This document shows, in pieces, positions 1 through 6,610 of a DNA stretch of 6,943 nt. A program made the position numbers and the translations under genes. How positions within the stretch are numbered: the first letter of the stretch is position 1; each line of letters opens with the position of its first letter. The stretch covers positions 1 through 6,943 of the forward strand of contig JALORM010000108.1 of assembly GCA_025458985.1 (NCBI GenBank), in the 5' to 3' direction. Below the pieces are notes generated by a model. The model saw nothing but the letters and a program-made list of their open reading frames with translations. It had not been told where the DNA came from and did not search any database. Origin of the DNA: Paracoccaceae bacterium. Its GTDB lineage: Bacteria > Pseudomonadota > Alphaproteobacteria > Rhodobacterales > Rhodobacteraceae.

Positions 1-1
1 G

Positions 2-55
2 GTCGTCTCGATCCTCTACGTGATCCGGCGCGAGCGCGCGGTGGGCATTGCCTGA
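2..55 (+). CDS. C-terminal end of a truncated upstream gene, probably a membrane protein
   Basis: An open frame enters from the left edge and ends at the TGA at 53-55. The 17 visible residues are VVSILYVIRRERAVGIA: a short hydrophobic run (VVSILYVI) followed by a charged RRER patch. This is what the end of a last transmembrane helix with a short cytoplasmic tail often looks like, for example in a transporter. The fragment is too short to name. It lies on the same strand as the regulator that follows, with 47 bp between its stop and that gene's ATG, so the two could share a transcript. The intervening operator suggests the regulator also has its own control. The reading frame itself is inferred from codon bias and the position of the stop. 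Confidence 0.45.
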   Translation, partial: VVSILYVIRRERAVGIA

Positions 56-59
56 CGGG

Positions 60-88
60 CTTTGCAAAGGCTAGTTTGCAGCCGCAAA
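60..88 (+). promoter_or_regulatory. Putative ScfR/RamB-type operator with TTTGCAAA palindrome (autoregulation)
   Basis: Positions 60-69 are the perfect 10-bp palindrome CTTTGCAAAG, containing TTTGCAAA at 61-68. Six bases further on, TTTGC (75-79) and GCAAA (84-88) form a second inverted repeat around a 4-base spacer. TTTGCAAA is, from memory of the literature, the recognition motif of RamB and PrpR in actinobacteria and of PccR in Rhodobacter sphaeroides, all members of the family encoded immediately downstream. Its location 15-43 bp before that gene's ATG fits autoregulation. The reported PccR site is two octamers separated by 4 bases; the spacing and second half here differ, so binding is inferred. 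Confidence 0.6.
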
Positions 89-92
89 GCGC

Positions 93-97
93 GGAGG
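93..97 (+). promoter_or_regulatory. Ribosome binding site that fixes the regulator's start at ATG 103
   Basis: GGAGG at 93-97 lies five bases before the ATG at 103. The alternative in-frame TTG at 76 has no such site and would lie inside the TTTGC/GCAAA operator, so ATG 103 is preferred. Confidence 0.75.
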
Positions 98-102
98 CGG
101 CA

Positions 103-1482
103 ATGGCCACACAGAAGCTCTATGCGGGGGTCAAGCTGCGCGAGACGCGTGGGCGGCTGGGCCTGACGCAGAAGGCGTTCGCCGAGAAGCTGGGCGTGTC
201 GCTGCCCTACCTCAACCAGATGGAGAACAACCACCGGCCCGTCTCGGCTGGGGTGGTCCTGTCGCTGGCGCAGGAGTTCGGCTTCGACGTGACCGAACTG
301 AAGGCGGGCGATGCGGAACGCCTGGTCCACGACCTGCGCGAGGCGCTGTCGGACCCCGCCCTGCCTGCGCCGCCGCCGCTGGCGGACCTGCGGCTGGCGG
401 CGTCGAACGCGCCCGCGCTGGCGCGCGCGGTGATCGACCTGCACCGCGCCTACCGCCGGACGCACGAGCGGCTGGCCTCGCTGGACGAGGCGCTGGGGCG
501 TGAAGATGCGACATTGCAGCCTTCGCCCTGGGAGGAAGTGCGCGATTTCTTTCACTATTGCGACAATTCGGTCGACCGCGCGGCCGAACGCTTCGCCTGC
601 CCGGATGGCGCCCGCGCGGATCCTGTTCCCCTGGCCGTCGCCGCGCTGGAACGCGCGGGGCTTTCGGTCGAGCTGGCCGACATGCCCGACCTGCGCGCGG
701 TCGAGGGCGGGCGCGTGGTCCTGTCGGCCCGGGCGGCGGCGCCGACGCGGGTCTTCCAGCTGCTGCACCAGGTCGCGCTGGTCGCCCAGGACGACCTTCT
801 GGAGGCGACGCTGGACCTGGCGCGGTTCCAGACCGACACCGCGCGGGGCATCGCCAAGACCGGGCTTGCCAACTACTTCGCGGGCGCAGCACTCCTGCCC
901 TACCGCGCCTTCCTCGACGCCGCGCGGGCCGAGCGGCACGATCTGGAACGGCTCGCCGACCTCTTCGGCGCCTCGATCGAGCAGGTGGCCCACCGGCTTT
1001 CGACGCTGCAGCGCCCGGGCGCGAAGGGGGTGCCGTTCTTCTTCGTCCGGGTCGACCAGGCCGGCACGATCACCAAGCGCCATTCCGCGACACGGCTGCA
1101 GTTCGCGCGCTTCGGGGGCGCCTGCCCTTTGTGGAACGTGCACCGCGCCTTCGAGACGCCGGGCCGCTTCCTGCGGCAGCTGGCCGAGACGCCCGACGGC
1201 GTGCGGTATCTGTGCCTGGCGCGCGAGGTCTCGAAACCCGCGGGCGCCTGGGGCGCGCCGGTCCGGCGCTTTGCCATCGGGCTTGGCTGCGAGGTGAAGC
1301 ACGCGCCCGAGCTGGTCTATGCCGACGACCTCGACCTGACCAAGGGCTTCGAGCCGATCGGCATCTCGTGCCGCATCTGCGAGCGGCCCGATTGCCACCA
1401 GCGGTCTGTCCCGCCGCTGGAACGGCGGCTGAGGATCGACCCCGACCACCGGGGCCTGCTGCCCTACCGGATCGAGGGATAG
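103..1482 (+). CDS. XRE-type short-chain fatty acyl-CoA regulator (ScfR/RamB/PrpR family)
   Basis: This is a 459-residue transcription factor. Residues 6-62 are an XRE/Cro-like helix-turn-helix, with LTQKAFAEKLGVS giving the first helix and turn and SLPYLNQMENNHRP the recognition helix and wing. The centre (about 140-290) resembles the IrrE/ImmA-like region of this family, but no HExxH zinc-protease motif is present; only a degenerate HQVAL remains at 222-226, so peptidase activity is not expected. The C-terminal part (about 300-459) matches the acyl-CoA-sensing domain DUF2083, with HSATRLQFARFGG-type and GCEVKHAP segments. It ends with a cysteine cluster (C423, C426, C431; C-x2-C-x4-C). Known relatives (RamB, PrpR, PccR) switch glyoxylate, methylcitrate or propionyl-CoA genes according to acyl-CoA levels. 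Which pathway this one controls cannot be told from the window, because no carboxylase or methylcitrate gene is visible. A TTTGCAAA operator precedes it. Its stop is only 4 bp from the convergent gene's stop. Confidence 0.88.
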   Translation: MATQKLYAGVKLRETRGRLGLTQKAFAEKLGVSLPYLNQMENNHRPVSAGVVLSLAQEFGFDVTELKAGDAERLVHDLREALSDPALPAPPPLADLRLAASNAPALARAVIDLHRAYRRTHERLASLDEALGREDATLQPSPWEEVRDFFHYCDNSVDRAAERFACPDGARADPVPLAVAALERAGLSVELADMPDLRAVEGGRVVLSARAAAPTRVFQLLHQVALVAQDDLLEATLDLARFQTDTARGIAKTGLANYFAGAALLPYRAFLDAARAERHDLERLADLFGASIEQVAHRLSTLQRPGAKGVPFFFVRVDQAGTITKRHSATRLQFARFGGACPLWNVHRAFETPGRFLRQLAETPDGVRYLCLAREVSKPAGAWGAPVRRFAIGLGCEVKHAPELVYADDLDLTKGFEPIGISCRICERPDCHQRSVPPLERRLRIDPDHRGLLPYRIEG

Positions 1483-1486
1483 CGCC

Positions 1487-3091
1487 TCAGCCGATCCCCG
1501 GGCGCATCCGGATCAGCGTGGGCACCGGCGCCGAGAACGCGGCACGCGTGGCTGAACAGAGTTCGTCGAGCGAGCCGGGTTCTGCCGCATCCGCCCCGTA
1601 GGCCCGCGCCAGCGCGAGGAAGTCCGGATTGCGGAGCGTGACGGCATTGGGGGCGATCTGGGCGCGGATCATGCTGGCCTCGATCTCGCCCAGGCCGTCG
1701 TTGTCCCACAGCAGGATCGGCAGCGGCAGCCCAAGCTCGACGGCGGTCGCAAGCTCCTGCACGGTATACTGGAAGCCGTAGTCGCCGGCGATGGCGACGA
1801 CGGGCGCCTCGGGGCGGCCGACCTTGCCTCCGATGGCGGCGGGCAGCGCGTAGCCGAGCGTGCCGAAGCCGAAAGGGTGGTGCCAGAGACCGGGCGCGGG
1901 CATGTCCCAGACTTCCTTCGCGGCGTAGGCGAACTGGGTCATGTCGGAGAAGACCATCGTCTCGGCCGGCAGCGCCGCCCGCAGCGCATCGCAGACCGGC
2001 ACGATCCCGGGGCGTTCGGCATCGACCTCGGCGCGCCAGCGGGCGCGGGCGGCGGCGCATTCGGCTGCGGTCCAGCCCTGGTCGGCGCGGCCCGCGCCCA
2101 GCGCCAGTTCCAGCGCCTCGCAGAAGGCGGCGGCATCGGCACGGATCGTGTAGGACGACCGCGCCCGGTCGACCGGGGCGCTGGCGTCGATGTCGACGCG
2201 GATCATCCGGCCGGAATGGCCCAGCTCGTCGCGCCAGATGTCCACCTCGGACAGGCGCGAGCCGAGGACCAGCACGACATCGGCCGAGGCGATCACCGCC
2301 TGGCTGCCCGCGCGCGCCAGCATGCTGCCGAGCCAGAGCGGGTAGTCGGGACCGACGATGCCGCGGCCGGCATAGGTGGTGAAGGCCGCCGCCCCGAGGC
2401 GCGGCAGCAGCCGGCGCACTGCCTCGGCCGCGGGCGCCGCGCCGCCGCCGAGGATGACGAGCGGCCGCTTCGCCCGGCGCAGCATCTCGGCCGCGGCCAT
2501 GACGTTGCGGGGGTCGGGCAGGAAGCGGCTGTCTAGGTCGGGCTCGTCCGACCAGCCGGGCGCGGGCGCGGCCAGAAGGCCGAGCGGCACCTGCACGTGC
2601 TTGGGTGCGCGGCGCCCTGCGCGGAACTCGCGGAACGCCTGGGAGATCAGGCGATAGGCGCCGCCCGCGTCGGCGGCGGTGCGTGACCAGTCCGAGACGG
2701 TGGCGGCCGCGCCCTCCTGGTCGGGCATCTCGTGCAGCTTGCCCTTGCCGGTGCCCCAGTCGGCCGGATCGAGGCAGGACGAGACGACCAGCATCGGCAC
2801 CGCGTCGGTCAGCGCCTGGCCCATCGGCGTCAGCACGTTGGTCAGTCCCGGCCCGGTGATGACGTAGACGACGCCGGGCCTGCCTGTGGCCCGGGCATAG
2901 CCGTCGGCCATGAAGCCCGCGCCCTGTTCGTGCCGCGGCAGGACGTGGGCCAGCCCCGCCTCCTCGATCCCGCGGTAGAGTTCCTGGTTGTGGACGCCCG
3001 GGATGCCGAAGATCACCTCGACGCCCTGGGCCTTCAGCATGTGGGAGATCTGGGCGCCGAGCGGGCGTTGCCCCGGTGAAGCTGCGTCCAT
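1487..3091 (-). CDS. Thiamine-diphosphate-dependent decarboxylase, AruI-like (5-guanidino-2-oxopentanoate decarboxylase / acetolactate synthase-like)
   Basis: This 534-residue enzyme has the three-domain layout of the acetolactate synthase/pyruvate decarboxylase superfamily. Residues 11-175 form the Pyr domain, with FGIPGVHNQELYRG and HEQGAGFMADGYAR; E55 is the expected catalytic glutamate that activates ThDP. Residues 192-330 form the central domain (LVILGGGAAP, VVLVLGSRLSEVD). Residues 365-530 form the PP domain. The ThDP/Mg motif reads G436-D437-Y438 followed 26 residues later by D-N464-D, so the usual GDG has tyrosine in third place. The IPGVHNQELYRG and RHEQGAGFMADGYAR stretches recall AruI of Pseudomonas, which decarboxylates 2-ketoarginine to 4-guanidinobutyraldehyde in the arginine transaminase pathway. 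No transaminase or aldehyde dehydrogenase gene is in view, so the substrate is inferred and another 2-oxo acid is possible. ATG 3091 is chosen over an ATG 29 codons upstream because it has a GGAGGG site and forms a TGATG overlap with trkH. Confidence 0.82.
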   Translation of the reverse strand: MDAASPGQRPLGAQISHMLKAQGVEVIFGIPGVHNQELYRGIEEAGLAHVLPRHEQGAGFMADGYARATGRPGVVYVITGPGLTNVLTPMGQALTDAVPMLVVSSCLDPADWGTGKGKLHEMPDQEGAAATVSDWSRTAADAGGAYRLISQAFREFRAGRRAPKHVQVPLGLLAAPAPGWSDEPDLDSRFLPDPRNVMAAAEMLRRAKRPLVILGGGAAPAAEAVRRLLPRLGAAAFTTYAGRGIVGPDYPLWLGSMLARAGSQAVIASADVVLVLGSRLSEVDIWRDELGHSGRMIRVDIDASAPVDRARSSYTIRADAAAFCEALELALGAGRADQGWTAAECAAARARWRAEVDAERPGIVPVCDALRAALPAETMVFSDMTQFAYAAKEVWDMPAPGLWHHPFGFGTLGYALPAAIGGKVGRPEAPVVAIAGDYGFQYTVQELATAVELGLPLPILLWDNDGLGEIEASMIRAQIAPNAVTLRNPDFLALARAYGADAAEPGSLDELCSATRAAFSAPVPTLIRMRPGIG

Positions 3092-4539
3092 CACACCCTC
3101 CAGAACCGTCTCGTGAAGATGGCGAAGACAACCAGAAGCTCCAGCCGCCCGATCAGCATCCCGAAGGTCAGAAGCCATTTGGCCGCGTCGTTCAGGGTCG
3201 AGAAGTTGCCCGCCGGGCCGATGATGTCGCCCAAGCCCGGGCCGATGTTCGCGATGGCCGTCGCCGCACCGGAGAGCGAGGTGACGAAGTCGAGCCCCGT
3301 CATCCCCAGCGCCACAGACATGACCCCGATGGACACGACGAAGATCACGAAGAAGGACACGACCGAGGTGATCACCTCCTGCGGCACAGGCCGCCCCTCG
3401 AACCGCGGACCGAAGACGCCCGACGGCGAGTGGATGCGGCGGATCTGCACGCCGATGGCCGAGAACAGGATCTGGTACCGGAAGATCTTGATCGAGCAGG
3501 ACGTCGATCCGGCGCAGCCGCCGACAAGGCCGAGGAAGAAGAAGATGACGACCGGAAAGGCGCCCCAGAGCTGATAGTCGACCGAGGCGTAGCCGGTGCC
3601 GGTGATGATCGAGGTGACGTTGAAGATGCCCTCGCGGAAGGCATGTTCGGGGTGGTCATCGTTCACGATCATGCGGAAGGCGGTCATTGCGAGCGTGACG
3701 GCAAGGATGACCCCCAGAAAGGCATGGATCTGGCTGTCGACGAGGATCGGCCGCGCGGTACCCGCGACCAGCTGGACGAACCGCACGAAGGGCAGCGCCC
3801 CGAGGACCATGAAGGCCGCCGCCACGTATTCGGGCGCGCCCTGGAAGGCGCCGAAGGACGCATCGCGGGTCGAGAAACCCCCCGTCGATACGGTGGTCAG
3901 CGCGTGGTTGACGGCATCGAAGGCGCCCATGCCCACCATCGCGTAGGCGAAGGCGCAGGAGAGCGTGAGCGCAAGATAGATGGCCGAGATGCGCGAGGCG
4001 ATCTGGGCCGCGCGGGGCAGGATCTTGCCCATCGTCTCGAACGCCTCGGACCGGAAGATCTGCATGCCGCCGATCCGGAGCTCGGGCAGGAACACCATCG
4101 CCACCACGATGATCCCGACGCCGCCGAACCACTGCAGCATCGAGCGCCAGAGCAGCAGGCCCGGCGGCAGGCCGTCGAGCCCGACAAACACGGTCGAGCC
4201 GGTGGTGGTCAGCCCCGACATCGCCTCGAACACCGCATCGACGGGCCGCGCTTCGGTCGCGCCGAGCATGAAGGGGATCGCGCCGAAGAGCGGGAGCGCA
4301 ACCCAGACCCCGGTGGTCAGGAGGAAGATCTGCTGGAGCGTGAGCCGCGCCCGCACCGCGTTGGCCGAAGCAAGGGCGATGAGCCCGCCGCCGAGCGCGG
4401 TGACCACCGCCGCCTCGAGAAACACCCTCCAGTGGCCGTTGCCCGAAGCCGCGTCGAGCGCCATCGGCACCAGCATCGAGACGCCCAGCGCCGCGACGAG
4501 AAGGCCGATCACATATCCGACGGGGCGCAGGTCCGGCAT
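3091..4539 (-). CDS. trkH: Trk-type potassium uptake protein TrkH
   Basis: This is a 482-residue inner-membrane protein, the usual TrkH length. It is the ion-conducting subunit that takes up K+ together with the cytoplasmic NAD-binding regulator TrkA, which is not in this window. The four pore-loop filter segments typical of the family can be read in order: GLTTTGS (109-115), STGGF (218-222), ITGTGY (312-317) and NIGPGLG (431-437). Each sits between hydrophobic helices, as in the M1-P-M2 repeat architecture. GCAGSTSCSIKIFR (341-354) and the closing GRLELL (464-469) are also family hallmarks. The start at 4539 gives the conserved LRPVGYVIG beginning; the open frame continues 160 codons further upstream without membrane-protein character. 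No clear Shine-Dalgarno precedes this ATG. The gene is followed by, and overlaps by one base with, the ThDP decarboxylase, so both are probably on one transcript. Confidence 0.93.
   Translation of the reverse strand: MPDLRPVGYVIGLLVAALGVSMLVPMALDAASGNGHWRVFLEAAVVTALGGGLIALASANAVRARLTLQQIFLLTTGVWVALPLFGAIPFMLGATEARPVDAVFEAMSGLTTTGSTVFVGLDGLPPGLLLWRSMLQWFGGVGIIVVAMVFLPELRIGGMQIFRSEAFETMGKILPRAAQIASRISAIYLALTLSCAFAYAMVGMGAFDAVNHALTTVSTGGFSTRDASFGAFQGAPEYVAAAFMVLGALPFVRFVQLVAGTARPILVDSQIHAFLGVILAVTLAMTAFRMIVNDDHPEHAFREGIFNVTSIITGTGYASVDYQLWGAFPVVIFFFLGLVGGCAGSTSCSIKIFRYQILFSAIGVQIRRIHSPSGVFGPRFEGRPVPQEVITSVVSFFVIFVVSIGVMSVALGMTGLDFVTSLSGAATAIANIGPGLGDIIGPAGNFSTLNDAAKWLLTFGMLIGRLELLVVFAIFTRRFWRV
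3096..3101 (-). promoter_or_regulatory. Ribosome binding site inside the end of trkH for the decarboxylase gene
   Basis: On the reverse strand GGAGGG (3101 to 3096) lies four bases before the ATG at 3091, within the last codons of trkH. The trkH stop and the next start share an A (TGATG), the usual arrangement for translational coupling. This site is the main reason for preferring ATG 3091 over the ATG at 3178. Confidence 0.7.
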
Positions 4540-4546
4540 CGGCCGA

Positions 4547-4576
4547 GGCTTGGCCGCCCCCCGTGCGGGTGTCAAG
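4547..4576 (-). promoter_or_regulatory. Possible trkH promoter with perfect TTGACA -35
   Basis: Reading the reverse strand, CTTGACA occurs at 4576-4570. It contains the full sigma-70 -35 hexamer and the CTTGAC form favoured in alphaproteobacteria. Seventeen bases later the hexamer at 4552-4547 is CAAGCC, a poor -10. If used, transcription would start at or within a few bases of the trkH ATG (4539), giving an almost leaderless message. That would fit the missing Shine-Dalgarno. The -10 is weak, so this is tentative. Confidence 0.28.
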
Positions 4577-4628
4577 CAATGTCGTGGGCGCGCAAGCGAC
4601 GGGGGCTGCGGCTGCCGTCGCGGCCAGC

Positions 4629-4661
4629 CCGGACCGGCCATGCGAGGACTGGCCGGGCCGG
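4629..4661. repeat. GC-rich inverted repeat in the trkH / small-gene divergent intergenic region
   Basis: CCGGCC (4634-4639) pairs with GGCCGG (4651-4656). The stem extends on the outside, after one A/G mismatch at 4633/4657, through 4629-4632 with 4658-4661, and inside by an A-T pair. A second pairing, CGGCCAG (4621-4627) with CTGGCCG (4649-4655), is also possible, so alternative folds exist. There is no T-run, so it is not a classic terminator. It lies upstream of the predicted promoter of the small gene at 4778. Function unknown. Confidence 0.4.
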
Positions 4662-4688
4662 CCTGTCGGGGGTGCGGTCGGGTCGAGT

Positions 4689-4716
4689 TTGCCCTTGTCG
4701 GCCGGCGTGCTATGGT
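4689..4716 (+). promoter_or_regulatory. Predicted sigma-70 promoter for the first small membrane gene
   Basis: TTGCCC (4689-4694) and TATGGT (4711-4716) are separated by 16 bases. The -10 is preceded by TGC, an extended -10 element (TGCTATGGT). Both hexamers match consensus at four of six positions, a common level in GC-rich alphaproteobacteria. The expected start near 4723 would leave a leader of about 55 bases before ATG 4778. Confidence 0.45.
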
Positions 4717-4777
4717 TTCTGTCTGCCGGAAGAGACCTTTCGGCATGGATCCCAAAGGCGAAGGGTGGTGGGCCTCG

Positions 4778-4966
4778 ATGCTGCTGGAGATTTCGCTGTT
4801 CCTGCTGGTCGTGGCCATCGTGCTGCGGCTGCTGCGCAAGCAGATCCTGGCCTTCAAGGCGCAGCGCGAGGAGCGCGCACGCCGCGCGCTTGCGCAGCGG
4901 ATCGACTGGCGCCGCCCTGCGCAGCGGCCCCAGAAGCGCCGCGCGGGCTGGCAGTTCTGGCGGTGA
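4778..4966 (+). CDS. Small single-pass membrane protein, copy A of a paralogous pair (unknown function)
   Basis: This is a 62-residue protein of a family I do not recognise. Residues 4-19 are a hydrophobic helix (EISLFLLVVAIVLRLL). A strongly basic, probably helical stretch follows (20-41, rich in R, K, E and A), then D43-W44-x-x-P47, a basic tail, and the terminal residues FWR (60-62). Positive charge after the helix predicts a cytoplasmic C-terminus. ATG 4778 is chosen because it aligns with the start (MLLE) of the paralogue at 5122 and has AAGGGTGG at 4761-4768. An in-frame ATG at 4745 would add 11 residues and cannot be ruled out. The paralogue is 155 bp downstream on the same strand; about 22 of 61 positions are identical and no gap is needed over the first 53 residues. 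That conservation supports the gene being real despite its size. Confidence 0.75.
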   Translation: MLLEISLFLLVVAIVLRLLRKQILAFKAQREERARRALAQRIDWRRPAQRPQKRRAGWQFWR

Positions 4967-5028
4967 TCCCGGCGGCCCGCCGACGGCCGGGTGCCGGGCC
5001 AGGGTTCGGCCGCGACCAATTTGGACCA

Positions 5029-5061
5029 CAGGTTAAGCGCAGGTTAATCGCGGGTTAATCC
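5029..5061. promoter_or_regulatory. Triple 11-bp direct repeat matching overlapping CtrA binding sites
   Basis: Three consecutive 11-mers occur: CAGGTTAAGCG (5029-5039), CAGGTTAATCG (5040-5050) and CGGGTTAATCC (5051-5061). The TTAA cores at 5033, 5044 and 5055 are each separated by exactly 7 bases. Read on the reverse strand this gives TTAA-N7-TTAAC twice, overlapping, with TTAACC half-sites: the recognition pattern of the alphaproteobacterial response regulator CtrA. I saw no other TTAA in the window. The array ends 60 bp before the ATG of the small gene at 5122, a suitable place for promoter control. A flanking CACAGG (5027-5032) / CCTGTG (5060-5065) inverted repeat encloses it. CtrA binding is inferred from the pattern. 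Confidence 0.65.
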
Positions 5062-5121
5062 TGTGCAAGGCAAGATGCGTGCCTTGGACGGAATCGGCCT
5101 GGTGTCCCGGCGGGGGGAAAC

Positions 5122-5307
5122 ATGCTTCTGGAATATGCCTTCATCGCGCTCTGCGTGGCCCAGATCCTCCATTTCTCGCGCATCCTGCTCAGGATGTCGC
5201 AAGCCGAGGGTGCCGTGCGGGATGCACAGGCGCTGGTCCAGCATCTCGACTGGACGCAACCCACCAACCGCAGGCGCAAGCCGAAGAAGCCCGGCTTCTG
5301 GCGCTGA
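5122..5307 (+). CDS. Small single-pass membrane protein, copy B of a paralogous pair (unknown function)
   Basis: This is a 61-residue protein, paralogous to the one at 4778. Residues 4-18 are a hydrophobic helix (EYAFIALCVAQILHF). A polar, probably helical segment follows (19-42), then D43-W44-x-x-P47, a very basic stretch (RRRKPKK at 50-56), and a terminal FWR. Shared with copy A are the MLLE start, V12, A13, L16, R20, A28, R33, A37, L38, Q40, D43, W44, P47, R50, K53 and the FWR end. The middle helix is less charged here than in copy A. The start has a G-rich site (GGGGGGA, 5112-5118) close before the ATG. The putative CtrA array at 5029-5061 lies just upstream, so this copy may be cell-cycle or CtrA regulated. 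Function is unknown; a small membrane adaptor or regulatory peptide is one possibility. Confidence 0.8.
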   Translation: MLLEYAFIALCVAQILHFSRILLRMSQAEGAVRDAQALVQHLDWTQPTNRRRKPKKPGFWR

Positions 5308-5309
5308 CA

Positions 5310-5331
5310 GGGCGGCGACGGGCCGCCGCCC
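5310..5331. terminator. Possible terminator hairpin after the second small gene
   Basis: GGGCGGCG (5310-5317) pairs perfectly with CGCCGCCC (5324-5331) around a 6-base loop, starting two bases after the TGA at 5305-5307. There is no T-run, so termination strength is uncertain, but the placement directly after a stop between convergent genes is typical. Confidence 0.45.
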
Positions 5332-5363
5332 CGGCGGCCGGACGACAGGATCGCCTGTGGTTG

Positions 5364-5384
5364 CGGGGCGGGCCTGCCGCCCCG
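5364..5384. terminator. Possible terminator hairpin after folE2
   Basis: CGGGGCGG (5364-5371) pairs with CCGCCCCG (5377-5384) around a 5-base loop, 11 bases beyond the folE2 stop on the reverse strand. A smaller inverted repeat, ACAGG/CCTGT (5345-5349 / 5354-5358), follows in the folE2 direction. Neither has a T-run. Together with the 5310-5331 hairpin this convergent gap probably separates the two transcripts. Confidence 0.4.
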
Positions 5385-5395
5385 GGGCGCGCCCC

Positions 5396-6496
<1,101 letters not shown>

Positions 6497-6610
6497 GGAT
6501 GACCCCCGTATCGGCCCAGGCTCTGCTTGTTTGCGCGGGAGCCGGCCTCTGTCGCATGTGTGACGGTTACGCGTGGCCGGCACTTCCGGATCACTCCTGA
6601 CAGCCCCGGA

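Noticed and set aside
76..102. TTG at 76 as the regulator's start
   Set aside because: It lacks a ribosome site and lies within the TTTGC/GCAAA operator. ATG 103 has GGAGG at ideal spacing and gives the usual family N-terminus.
16..1449. A 477-codon reverse open frame opposite the ScfR regulator
   Set aside because: It is an R/G/Q-rich shadow of the regulator, which has recognisable domains in order on the other strand.
1464..3131. A second long reverse frame overlapping the decarboxylase
   Set aside because: It is a frame-shifted arginine-rich shadow of the ThDP enzyme; all motifs are in the other frame.
3092..3178. Upstream ATG at 3178 as the decarboxylase start
   Set aside because: The added 29 residues do not look like the family's N-terminus. 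They would overlap trkH by 88 bases, and ATG 3091 has a strong ribosome site.
3076..5058. A 660-codon forward open frame opposite trkH
   Set aside because: It is the antisense shadow of trkH in GC-rich DNA: extremely rich in R, D, E, H and G with no domain or hydrophobic pattern, while the reverse strand encodes an unmistakable TrkH.
5029..5061. Reading the 11-bp repeats as replication iterons or a DnaA-box cluster
   Set aside because: There are only three copies, with no TTATCCACA-type box, AT-rich unwinding region or replication gene nearby. The TTAA-N7-TTAAC fit to CtrA is more specific.
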